Assembly: GCF_004683965.1 (NCBI RefSeq)
Contig: NZ_CP038436.1
Coordinates: 620,001-684,000, forward strand
DNA length: 64,000 bases
Reading direction: 5' to 3'
Origin: Nocardioides seonyuensis
Lineage (GTDB): Bacteria > Actinomycetota > Actinomycetes > Propionibacteriales > Nocardioidaceae
Below the pieces are notes generated by a model, which did no database searches, was not told the origin of the DNA, and was given only the letters and a program-made list of their open reading frames with translations. Positions 1 through 7,145 of this stretch are shown here, one piece after another; positions within the stretch are counted from its first letter, which is position 1, and every line of letters begins with the position of its first letter. Position numbers and translations under genes: made by a program.

Positions 1-2
1 GG

Positions 3-956
3 CCGGTGAGGGAGGTCTTTCGCCAGCTCGGCCGCGAGGAGTTCCGCGACGGCAGGTTCATCGACGCCCTGCGGTCGACGTTGGTGGCCGGCACACAGGC
101 GATGTGGTCGGTGCTCGTCGAGCTCGGTGAGGACTCGTCCATGGAGCCCCGGCACCTCCACGTCCTGGCGGGTGCACTGCTCCCCTTCCTCGACGAGCTC
201 TCCGCGGCGGCCGCGGAGGGCTACCTCGAGGAGCAGACGCGGGCCTCGCTGGACCTGGGGATGACCCGTCGGGGCCTCGTCTCGGCCCTGGTCGGCTCCA
301 ACCCGGTCGACGAGACGCGGGTCAGGACTGCGGCCGAGGCGGCCCGGTGGCCGGTCCCCGAGCGCGTCGGCGTGCTGGTCGTCGAGGGCGCTGACGCCGA
401 CCAGCTGGCGCGCATGGTGAGCGCGGACAGCATCGGCGCCACCTTGGAGGACGTAGCCGTCGTGGTCGTCCCCCGCGCCGACTCGGCCGGTCGCCTGACG
501 CGCGTGCGCCGCGCTGTGAAGGGACGCCGCGCAGCAGTGGGGGTCACCGTCCCCCTCGTCCATGCCCAGGAGTCCCACCGCCAGGCGGCCCGAGGACTGC
601 GGCTCCTCCACGCCGGCGTGCTTCCCGACACGGACCTGGTGGTGTGCGCCGACCACCTGCTGACGCTGATCCTCGGCTGGGAGGAGGGGCTGGCCGATGA
701 GTTCGCCACCAGCGCCCTGGCCCCGCTGCTCCAGGTCGAGCCGGGGCACCGACGGACCCTCGAGGCGACCCTGCTGACCTGGCTCAGGGAGCAGGGACGC
801 GTCGTGGCGACCGCGGAGGCCATGCACGCGCACCCGCAGACCATCCGCTACCGCGTCCGCCAGCTCAAGGCCTTGTTCGGTCCCGCCTTGGAGGATTCGG
901 ACGAGCGGTACCGGCTGGAGTCGGCCCTGAGGTGGCGTGTCTTGTCACCGGGGTGA
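3..956 (+). CDS. PucR-family transcriptional regulator, 5' truncated
   Basis: The C-terminal half of a PucR/CdaR-type regulator. The last 60 residues (LLTWLREQGRVVATAEAM, then HAHPQTIRYRVRQL) are the characteristic PucR helix-turn-helix, which recognises DNA through the TIRYRVRQL helix. The region before it resembles the GGDEF-like middle domain of the family. The reading frame is open to the window edge, and 316 visible residues is short for a family usually near 400 or more, so the true start probably lies upstream; a GTG at position 6 is the first possible start visible. Such regulators usually control neighbouring catabolic genes, and here the thiamine-diphosphate enzyme and the transporter follow on the same strand. 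Its effector cannot be told from sequence. Confidence 0.85.
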   Translation, partial: PVREVFRQLGREEFRDGRFIDALRSTLVAGTQAMWSVLVELGEDSSMEPRHLHVLAGALLPFLDELSAAAAEGYLEEQTRASLDLGMTRRGLVSALVGSNPVDETRVRTAAEAARWPVPERVGVLVVEGADADQLARMVSADSIGATLEDVAVVVVPRADSAGRLTRVRRAVKGRRAAVGVTVPLVHAQESHRQAARGLRLLHAGVLPDTDLVVCADHLLTLILGWEEGLADEFATSALAPLLQVEPGHRRTLEATLLTWLREQGRVVATAEAMHAHPQTIRYRVRQLKALFGPALEDSDERYRLESALRWRVLSPG

Positions 957-964
957 CAAGACAC
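937..964. repeat. 28-bp perfect palindrome (candidate operator or terminator)
   Basis: Two perfectly complementary 13-bp arms, 937-949 and 952-964, separated by only GG, with core TTGTCACC/GGTGACAA. It spans the stop codon of the PucR gene and lies about 50 bp upstream of the -10 box of the next gene. There is no T-tract, so an operator for the PucR protein or another dimeric regulator is as likely as a terminator. Confidence 0.55.
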
Positions 965-1014
965 GGCACCAACCTTGTGACGGTCGAGGCATCCCACCAG
1001 CCTCCGGAGCGACC

Positions 1015-1020
1015 TAGCGT
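1015..1020 (+). promoter_or_regulatory. -10 box of a leaderless promoter (IlvG-like gene)
   Basis: TAGCGT followed by 6 nt and then the ATG at 1027, with no Shine-Dalgarno between. This matches the TANNNT-to-start-codon spacing of leaderless actinobacterial transcripts. Confidence 0.55.
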
Positions 1021-1026
1021 CGAGCC

Positions 1027-2760
1027 ATGACGCAGACTCCGAGCACCACCGGTCCCCTCTCCGAGGCCACGACACACCCGTCCGTCGAGCCGACCGCCCC
1101 ATCCGGTGACGGGCCGACCGACGGGCACGCCGGCGACCACGCGGTGGCCGTGGCCGCCCTGCACGGTGTGGACACGATGTTCACCCTGTCGGGCGCCCAC
1201 GTGTTCCCGATGTACGACGGTGCCGTCAACGCCGACCCGACGATGCGGATCCTCGACGTGCGCCACGAGCAGACGGCCGTGTTCGCCGCCGAGGCGGTCG
1301 GCAAGCTGACCCGCTCCCCCGGTCTCGCCGTGCTGACCGCGGGGCCCGGGGTGACCAACGGGTCCAGCGCCATCGCGCAGGCCCAGTTCTCCGGCTCTCC
1401 CCTGGTGGTCATCGGCGGCCGCGCGCCAGCGGGGCGCTGGGGGTCAGGGGCGCTCCAGGAGTTCGACCACCCACCGTTCCTCGCTCCGATCACCAAGATG
1501 GCCGCCACCGTCCACAACGCCGACGACATCGTCGACAAGGTCGACGAGGCCTTCCGGGTCGCCGCCGCGCCACACCGCGGCCCCGTGTTCCTCGACGTGC
1601 CGATGGACCAGTTCTTCGAGCGAGCCACCCTCGACCGACCCGCGCCCACCGCTCGCCAGCGGACCGAGCCCGACCCGGAGGCCCTCGACTCCGTCGCCGC
1701 CCTCCTCTCCGAGGCGCAGCGGCCCGTCCTCATCCTGGGCACCGACGTGTGGGCCGACGGCGCCGAGGAGGCCGCCCTGCGCTTCGTCGAGGAGGTGGGC
1801 CTCCCGGCGATCACCAACGGGATGGGCCGAGGGGTCGTGCCGAGCGGTCACCCCTTGCTGGTCACCAAGGCGCGCAGCTCGGCGCTGGGGAGGTGCGACC
1901 TCGCGATCGTCGTCGGCACTCCCCTCGACTTCCGGCTCGGGTACGGCGTCTTCGGCGTGAAGGGAGAGGCAGCCACGGCGAAGGTCGTCCACCTCGCCGA
2001 CACCGAAGCCCAGCTCTCCCGGCATGCCCCCCTGGCGGGCAGCGCGCACGGCGACCTCACCCTGGTGCTCGACGGCCTCCGGGCCGCGCTCGAGCGCCAG
2101 CGCCGCAAGCCCGACTGGTCGGGATGGATCGAGGACCTCCAGATCCACGTGGCCGCGGCCGTCCAACGCGACAGCACCGTGCTCAGGGCAGAGACCGACC
2201 CGATCCACCCGGCGCGGATCTACGGCGAGCTGGTGCCCAGGCTCGCCGACGACGCCGTGGTCATCGGTGACGGTGGGGACTTCGTCTCGTTCGCAGGCAA
2301 GTACCTCGAGCCGAAGAAGCCCGGTGGCTGGCTGGATCCCGGCCCGTTCGGATGCCTGGGCGCCGGACTCGGCTCCGCGATCGCAGCCCGCCTCGCCCGG
2401 CCGTCGTCCCAGGTGGTGCTGCTGCTCGGCGACGGCGCGGCGGGGATGTCGTTGATGGACGTCGACACGCTGGTGCGGCACGACCTGCCCGTGGTGATGG
2501 TCGTCGGCAACAACTCGGCCTGGGGGCTCGAGAAGCAGCCGATGCAGATGCTCTACGGCTACGACGTCGCCGCGGACCTGGCTCCCCAGACCAGGTACGA
2601 CGACATCGTCAGGACCCTGGGCGGTGGTGGGGAGACCGTCACCGATCCCGCGCACATCGGGCCAGCGCTCGACCGTGCGTTCGACGCCGGCGTGCCCTAC
2701 CTGGTCAACGTGATCACCGACGTCGATCAGCCCTACCCGCGCAACACGTTCGGCATCTGA
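1027..2760 (+). CDS. Acetolactate synthase-like thiamine-diphosphate enzyme (IlvG type)
   Basis: A 577-residue ThDP-dependent enzyme with the three-domain layout of acetolactate synthase: N-terminal PYR domain with the catalytic glutamate in RHEQTAVFAAEA (E81), central domain, and C-terminal PP domain with the ThDP/Mg motif GDGAAG (about residue 468) ending in NN. Phrases such as TLSGAHVFPMYDG and WGLEKQPMQMLYGY closely resemble mycobacterial IlvG, an accessory large subunit homologue. No small regulatory subunit gene is adjacent, so a catabolic or 2-oxo-acid ligase/lyase role is as likely as branched-chain amino acid synthesis. The first 30 or so residues are Thr/Pro-rich and probably disordered. 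Start chosen by the leaderless -10 box. Confidence 0.85.
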   Translation: MTQTPSTTGPLSEATTHPSVEPTAPSGDGPTDGHAGDHAVAVAALHGVDTMFTLSGAHVFPMYDGAVNADPTMRILDVRHEQTAVFAAEAVGKLTRSPGLAVLTAGPGVTNGSSAIAQAQFSGSPLVVIGGRAPAGRWGSGALQEFDHPPFLAPITKMAATVHNADDIVDKVDEAFRVAAAPHRGPVFLDVPMDQFFERATLDRPAPTARQRTEPDPEALDSVAALLSEAQRPVLILGTDVWADGAEEAALRFVEEVGLPAITNGMGRGVVPSGHPLLVTKARSSALGRCDLAIVVGTPLDFRLGYGVFGVKGEAATAKVVHLADTEAQLSRHAPLAGSAHGDLTLVLDGLRAALERQRRKPDWSGWIEDLQIHVAAAVQRDSTVLRAETDPIHPARIYGELVPRLADDAVVIGDGGDFVSFAGKYLEPKKPGGWLDPGPFGCLGAGLGSAIAARLARPSSQVVLLLGDGAAGMSLMDVDTLVRHDLPVVMVVGNNSAWGLEKQPMQMLYGYDVAADLAPQTRYDDIVRTLGGGGETVTDPAHIGPALDRAFDAGVPYLVNVITDVDQPYPRNTFGI

Positions 2761-2764
2761 GCCG

Positions 2765-3697
2765 ATGGCCGACTCCGCGCTCATCTCCGTCGGGCTGCCC
2801 CTCGCCCTGGCTGTCATCATGTTCGGCCTGGGCCTGTCCCTCACCACGGCCGACTTCCGGCAGGTGGCGCGCTCGCCCCGCGCCGTCGTGGTCGCCCTGG
2901 TCCTGCAGGTCCTGGTCCTGCCCGCAGTGGCCTTCGCGCTGGTTGTCACCTTCGACGTCGACCCGCTCCTCGCCGTCGGTGTGATGCTGCTGGCCGCGTC
3001 ACCAGGTGGGACCACGGCCAACCTGTTCAGCCACCTGTTCCGGGGGGATGTCGCCCTCAACGTCACCCTGACCGCCATCAACTCCGTGCTCGCGGCCGTC
3101 ACGCTTCCGCTGATCACCAACGCCGCCATCGCCTGGTTCGACGCCACCGGTGAGGTGGGCCTGCAGACGGGCAAGGTGGTCCAGGTGGTCGCCATCGTCC
3201 TGGTTCCCGTCGGCGTCGGGATGGTGGTGCGCAACCGCCGACGCGCGTTCGCAGTCCGCGCGGACCGGCCGGTGAGGATCTTCTCGGTCCTTGTGCTGGT
3301 CCTGGTGGCTGCCGGGGCGCTCCTGGGCGAGCGGGAGAACCTGGCCGACTACCTGCAACAGGTCGGGCTGCTCACCGGGATCTTCTGCCTGGTCAGTCTC
3401 AACCTGGGCTACGTCGGCGCCAGGCTGCTGCGACTCAGCCAGGCACAGGCCGTGGCCACCTCGATGGAGGTGGGCATCCACAACACGACCATCGCCCTCA
3501 CCGTGGCGCTGGGTGTCATGAAGAGCACCGAGGTGGCGGTCCCGGCAGCGGTCTACTCGGTCCTCATGTACGTGCTGGCCACCAGCTTCGGGTTCGCCAT
3601 CACCCGGCGTAGGCCGCGGTCCGAGGAAGCCAGGCGCGCCGTGCCGGGGCGAACTCGCGGCCATGCGGAGCCGAGTAGAAGAACGTCTGCACGTTGA
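2765..3697 (+). CDS. Bile acid:sodium symporter (BASS) family transporter
   Basis: A 310-residue integral membrane protein with about nine or ten hydrophobic helices. The segment LLAASPGGTTANLFSHLFRG is the signature of the BASS family, near the sodium and substrate crossover region. BASS carriers move organic anions with sodium across the cytoplasmic membrane; bacterial members include carriers of pyruvate, pantoate and other 2-oxo acids. It starts 4 nt after the stop of the ThDP enzyme gene, so the two are probably one operon and the substrate may be a 2-oxo acid handled by that enzyme; this is inference. Its 3' end overlaps the convergent gene by about 98 bp. Confidence 0.88.
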   Translation: MADSALISVGLPLALAVIMFGLGLSLTTADFRQVARSPRAVVVALVLQVLVLPAVAFALVVTFDVDPLLAVGVMLLAASPGGTTANLFSHLFRGDVALNVTLTAINSVLAAVTLPLITNAAIAWFDATGEVGLQTGKVVQVVAIVLVPVGVGMVVRNRRRAFAVRADRPVRIFSVLVLVLVAAGALLGERENLADYLQQVGLLTGIFCLVSLNLGYVGARLLRLSQAQAVATSMEVGIHNTTIALTVALGVMKSTEVAVPAAVYSVLMYVLATSFGFAITRRRPRSEEARRAVPGRTRGHAEPSRRTSAR

Positions 3698-4172
3698 CCC
3701 GGACGGCGCGGACCCGGTCGTCGAGGCACTGCGGGTCGAACGTCACCAGGCCCCGCTGCTCCCCCAGTGCGAATCGCATGCGGCCGCTGCACATGGCACC
3801 GATCGGGTCGTCATTGTCGCGCCAGTGGTCGACGTCGTAGACCTCGTACTCGGACGAGGCCATGCCGGCGTACCAGACCTCGGGGTCAGGGTCCCGGTCG
3901 GTGCTGAAGTGCACCTCCAGGCTGTCTCCCGCCTCGATCCGCTCGGCGAAGCGGATGACCACCCGCATGCGCCTGCCGGGCTCCGCCGCCGCGACGCGGC
4001 GTACGGAGACGATGTCGAGCGCGGGTGGTGTGGTCTCGGGCTCGTCGTACCAGACGTGGTCCGTCGGGGGGGCGACGGCAGCCGTCGCCGGCAGCGAGGA
4101 CGCGGCCATCGGCAGGACTAGCACCGCCGAGAGCGCGACGCCCAGCGCCTTGGCCTTCTGGGACTTCCTCAT
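3600..4172 (-). CDS. Secreted hypothetical protein
   Basis: A 190-residue protein with a clear signal peptide: MRKSQKAK, a hydrophobic run of Ala/Val/Leu, then a likely cleavage after SLPATA. The mature part is acidic, contains two cysteines (in AMCSG and PQCLDD) that could form a disulfide, and looks like an all-beta domain. I do not recognise the family. The start at 4172 is preferred over an upstream in-frame ATG because it puts the signal peptide first and has a GGAG about 6 nt upstream. The 3' end runs into the end of the BASS transporter gene on the other strand. Confidence 0.75.
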   Translation of the reverse strand: MRKSQKAKALGVALSAVLVLPMAASSLPATAAVAPPTDHVWYDEPETTPPALDIVSVRRVAAAEPGRRMRVVIRFAERIEAGDSLEVHFSTDRDPDPEVWYAGMASSEYEVYDVDHWRDNDDPIGAMCSGRMRFALGEQRGLVTFDPQCLDDRVRAVRVNVQTFFYSAPHGREFAPARRAWLPRTAAYAG

Positions 4173-4450
4173 CACATCTCCTCGCGGTCGGCGGAGCACC
4201 CAGTCCACCACTCCGGGAGCTCCGCGAACAGGGTCTGAGGTCACCCAGGTCACGGCGAGTGGCCGAACCTTGCGCCCATGCCGTACCGTTGACCTTGTTG
4301 AAGGGATGGCTTGACCGCCGTCCTGGCCGCACTCGAGTTGCGGCTTGTATCTCTTACTCCTGGTTTTCGGTTCGCTGGACATCAGCACAGGTGGGTGTCT
4401 TCAGCAGCACGGGGCACAGTGCCCCGGCACGGAAACAAAGGAAAAAACTC

Positions 4451-4654
4451 ATGGCTCAGGGAACTGTCAAGTGGTTCAACGCCGACAAGGGCTTCGGCTT
4501 CATCGCTCAGGACGGCGGCGGTGAGGACGTGTTCGTCCACTACTCCGCGATCCAGACCAACGGCTACAAGTCGCTCGACGAGAACCAGAAGGTCGAGTTC
4601 GACCTCGCCTCGGGCCCCAAGGGTCCCCAGGCCGAGAACGTCCGCATCGCCTGA
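4451..4654 (+). CDS. Cold-shock protein (CspA family)
   Basis: A 67-residue single cold-shock domain that binds single-stranded RNA and DNA and melts RNA secondary structure. Both nucleic-acid-binding motifs are present: RNP1 as KGFGFI and RNP2 as VFVHYS, following the standard opening [10 protein letters not shown]. Length is exactly typical. It sits alone, with about 280 bp of upstream non-coding sequence that probably holds the promoter and a long 5' leader (common in cold-shock mRNAs), and it is closed by a strong hairpin just downstream. Confidence 0.97.
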   Translation: MAQGTVKWFNADKGFGFIAQDGGGEDVFVHYSAIQTNGYKSLDENQKVEFDLASGPKGPQAENVRIA

Positions 4655-4664
4655 CGTCTTCTTC

Positions 4665-4698
4665 ACGGGCCCCGACCGCTGCTGCGGTCGGGGCCCGT
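4665..4698 (+). terminator. Strong intrinsic hairpin after the cold-shock gene
   Basis: A 15-bp perfect GC-rich stem (4665-4679 with 4684-4698) closed by a 4-nt TGCT loop, 10 nt after the stop codon. There is only a weak T-run afterwards, as is usual for high-GC actinobacterial terminators. Confidence 0.85.
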
Positions 4699-4745
4699 GG
4701 TGCATTTCGGGCCGGTCCTCGGGCTGGCGCGCTGACCGCTGGTGG

Positions 4746-4751
4746 CATCCT
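4746..4751 (+). promoter_or_regulatory. Candidate -10 box (leaderless)
   Basis: CATCCT, then 7 nt, then the ATG at 4759; no Shine-Dalgarno in between. Confidence 0.4.
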
Positions 4752-4758
4752 TTGCCGC

Positions 4759-5838
4759 ATGCAGCCCGTCCACGTCTGGATCCGGTCCGAGTCCCGCAGC
4801 ACCGAGCAGCGTGCTCCGGTCGTCCCCGCCGATGTCCCGCTGCTGCTGGACGCAGGGTTCGAGGTCACCGTCGAGGAGTCGCCCCAGCGCATCTTCAGCA
4901 GCGACGAGTACGCCGCGGCCGGGGCGTTCGTCGTGGACGAGGGCACCTGGACGGACGCGCCCGACGATGCCTACGTCCTCGGGATCAAGGAACTGCCCGA
5001 CGCGCCCGACTCGCTGCGCCACCGGCACATCTTCTTCGCCCACGCCTTCAAGGGGCAGGAGGGCGCGCAAGACACCCTCAAGCGGTTCCGACGCGGCGAA
5101 GGTCGGCTGCTCGACATCGAGTACCTCACCGACGAGCAGGGCAAGCGGGTGGTCGCGTTCGGCTACTGGGCGGGCTACGTGGGTGCCGCCCTCGGCGTGC
5201 TGCACCTGGCCGACCGGCTCGTGGCACCGCTCGTGCCGATGGCCAAGCACGACCTCGACACCGAGCTGGAGAAGGCCGGACAGGCCGGGGCCGACCAGCT
5301 GCTGGCGCTGGTCACAGGAGCGCGAGGGCGGTCCGGTCGCGGCGCCCAACGAGCACTCATGACCGCCGGTCTGCCGATCACCCGGTGGGACCGCCAGGAG
5401 ACGATCGACCTGCACAAGCAGGTGCTGCTCGGCCACGACATGCTGGTGAACTGCGTCTTCACCCCCACCCCGACCACTCCGTTCGTGGAGCAGGCCGACC
5501 TCGACCACGAGCGCCGGCTGAGCGTCCTCGCCGATGTGACCTGCGACGTCACCGGCCCCACCAACATGCTCCCGGTAAACACGGAGATCACCACCTGGCA
5601 GGAGCCGGTCCGTCGCCTGCACGACGGCGACCCCGAGCACGCCAGCGCGGCCCTGGACGTCATCGCCATCGACAACCTCCCCTCCCTGCTCCCGCGGGAG
5701 GCCAGCGAGGGCTTCAGCACGGACCTGGTCCCACACCTGCTCGGGTTGGCCGAGGAGGGCGGGTCGGGGCCGTGGCGAGCGGCCGGGCGTGCCTTCGACG
5801 AAGCGATGGCGCGGCCTGACTCACGGGACGGCTCCTAG
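4759..5838 (+). CDS. Saccharopine dehydrogenase-like / alanine dehydrogenase-family enzyme
   Basis: A 359-residue enzyme resembling the lysine-forming saccharopine dehydrogenase (Lys1 type), an NAD-dependent amino acid dehydrogenase of the AlaDH/PNT fold. Visible signatures are the N-terminal RSESRSTEQRAPVVPADV segment, IKELPD, the HIFFAHAFKGQ motif and FGYWAGYVGAALG. In fungi the enzyme releases lysine from saccharopine; bacteria normally make lysine through diaminopimelate, so here it is more likely catabolic or acts on a related substrate. It stands alone between the cold-shock gene and the sigma factor. The substrate assignment is from family resemblance only. Confidence 0.75.
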   Translation: MQPVHVWIRSESRSTEQRAPVVPADVPLLLDAGFEVTVEESPQRIFSSDEYAAAGAFVVDEGTWTDAPDDAYVLGIKELPDAPDSLRHRHIFFAHAFKGQEGAQDTLKRFRRGEGRLLDIEYLTDEQGKRVVAFGYWAGYVGAALGVLHLADRLVAPLVPMAKHDLDTELEKAGQAGADQLLALVTGARGRSGRGAQRALMTAGLPITRWDRQETIDLHKQVLLGHDMLVNCVFTPTPTTPFVEQADLDHERRLSVLADVTCDVTGPTNMLPVNTEITTWQEPVRRLHDGDPEHASAALDVIAIDNLPSLLPREASEGFSTDLVPHLLGLAEEGGSGPWRAAGRAFDEAMARPDSRDGS

Positions 5839-5915
5839 CTCGCGGGCCGTGTCGGTCACACATCTGCTGCCGCACACGACATGGAGGTGACAGTGCGAAG
5901 TGGAAGGGTGACGAC

Positions 5916-6752
5916 ATGGACCAGACCGAGGGGTTCGAGGCAGAGCGCGCCAGGCTCGTGGGCCTGGCGAGCCGGGTGCTCGGAGACCACGCCGAGGCCG
6001 AGGACGTCGTACAGCAGGCGTGGCTGCGACTGCACGGCACCGAGGCGGAGATCGACAACCTGCCGGCCTGGCTGACGACCGTGACGACGCGGTTGTGCCT
6101 GGACCGGCTGCGATCGCGCACACCCGTTCCGTCCGATGACGTGGACACCGGGGAGAGCACGGCTGACCCCGCGGACGACGTGACGCTCGCCGACACCGTG
6201 GGCCTCGCGCTCCAGGTCGTGCTCGACCAGCTGTCCCCACGCGAGCGGGTGGCGTTCGTGCTCCACGACAGCTTCGGCTTCGACTTCCCGACGATCGCGG
6301 CCGTCCTCGACACCAGCCCGGTCGCAGCGCGCAAGCTCGCCTCGCGGGCCAGGGCCAAGGTGTCCCAGCCGAGACCCGAGGACCGCCTCGCCGACTGGCA
6401 GGTGGTCGACGCGTTCATGGCCGCCGCGAGGAACGGCGAGTTCGCCCAGCTGATCCGCATGCTGGCGCCGGACGCCACGGTGACGGCCGACGACGCCGCG
6501 ATCCTCGCCGGCACCCCCCGGTCGATCGAGGGCCGCGAGCAGGTCGCCACCTTCTTCAACGGAAGCGCCCAGGCGGCGCTGCCGGTCTTCGTCGGCGAAC
6601 GGCCCAGCAGCGCCTGGTTCCACCGGGGCGAGGCCAGGGTCGTCTTCGACTTCACCGTCCGGGACGGAGTCGTGCGTGCCATCACGTTCCGCGCCGCGCC
6701 CGAGGTGCTGTCACGCGTCGTACGACGTGACGGCGACCGCCGACGTGACTGA
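5916..6752 (+). CDS. ECF sigma factor with C-terminal SnoaL-like domain
   Basis: A 278-residue extracytoplasmic-function sigma factor. The sigma-2 region spans about residues 10-70 (EAEDVVQQAWLRL, then LPAWLTTVTTRLCLDRL) and sigma-4 about 100-150 (LSPRERVAFVLHD, then ARKLASRARAKV). From about residue 165 a SnoaL/NTF2-like domain follows. ECF41-like factors with this layout have no membrane anti-sigma factor; the SnoaL domain itself modulates RNA polymerase activity. No anti-sigma gene is adjacent here, which agrees. The WLPEPL linker of classical ECF41 is absent, so it may belong to a sister group. A GGAAGG precedes the ATG by 8 nt. The next gene is a plausible target. Confidence 0.88.
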   Translation: MDQTEGFEAERARLVGLASRVLGDHAEAEDVVQQAWLRLHGTEAEIDNLPAWLTTVTTRLCLDRLRSRTPVPSDDVDTGESTADPADDVTLADTVGLALQVVLDQLSPRERVAFVLHDSFGFDFPTIAAVLDTSPVAARKLASRARAKVSQPRPEDRLADWQVVDAFMAAARNGEFAQLIRMLAPDATVTADDAAILAGTPRSIEGREQVATFFNGSAQAALPVFVGERPSSAWFHRGEARVVFDFTVRDGVVRAITFRAAPEVLSRVVRRDGDRRRD

Positions 6753-6818
6753 GCCGGTCACACCTGACCTGTCCCGATCGTCAACAGGACACACACCCCT
6801 CAACCACAGGAGAAGACC

Positions 6819-7055
6819 ATGAAGACCATGACCTGCCGCGACCTCGGCGGACCTTGCGACCTCGCGCACCAGGGCAAGGACGCCGACGAGGTCATCAAGC
6901 TCCAGGACCGTCACCTCAAGGAGGCGGAGAAGGCGGGCGACACGACCCACCAGGAGGCTCGCGACGCCATGAAGTCCCGCTGGCGCCACCCCAAGCGGTC
7001 GCTGGGTTGGTACAACGACACCAAGAAGGCCTTCGCGGCGCTGCCCGAGAGCTGA
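6819..7055 (+). CDS. DUF1059 family small protein
   Basis: A 78-residue protein opening with MKTMTCRDLGGPCDLAHQG, the DUF1059 signature, in which two cysteines and a histidine are candidate metal ligands. The remainder is charged and helical. The ATG at 6819 has an AGGAGA 5 nt upstream. It follows the ECF sigma factor gene by 66 bp in the same direction, and could be co-transcribed with it or driven by it. The function of the family is not established. Confidence 0.8.
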   Translation: MKTMTCRDLGGPCDLAHQGKDADEVIKLQDRHLKEAEKAGDTTHQEARDAMKSRWRHPKRSLGWYNDTKKAFAALPES

Positions 7056-7145
7056 CCCGGCTGCTCTAGACCGGGGGCATCGCGGTTGACGCGCCAGTGG
7101 CCCGGGTCGAGCATGCCTAGCAGGACGCTTTCTCGAGGGGGGCGC

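Noticed and set aside
1444..3234. A 596-codon minus-strand frame opposite the IlvG-like and BASS genes
   Set aside because: Antisense to clear ThDP and BASS motifs; Arg/Val/Gly-rich shadow sequence.
4279..4450. A sharp sigma-70 promoter or riboswitch before the cold-shock gene
   Set aside because: TTGACC occurs at 4289 but no -10 box follows at 16-18 bp, and I could not fold a convincing conserved leader by eye.
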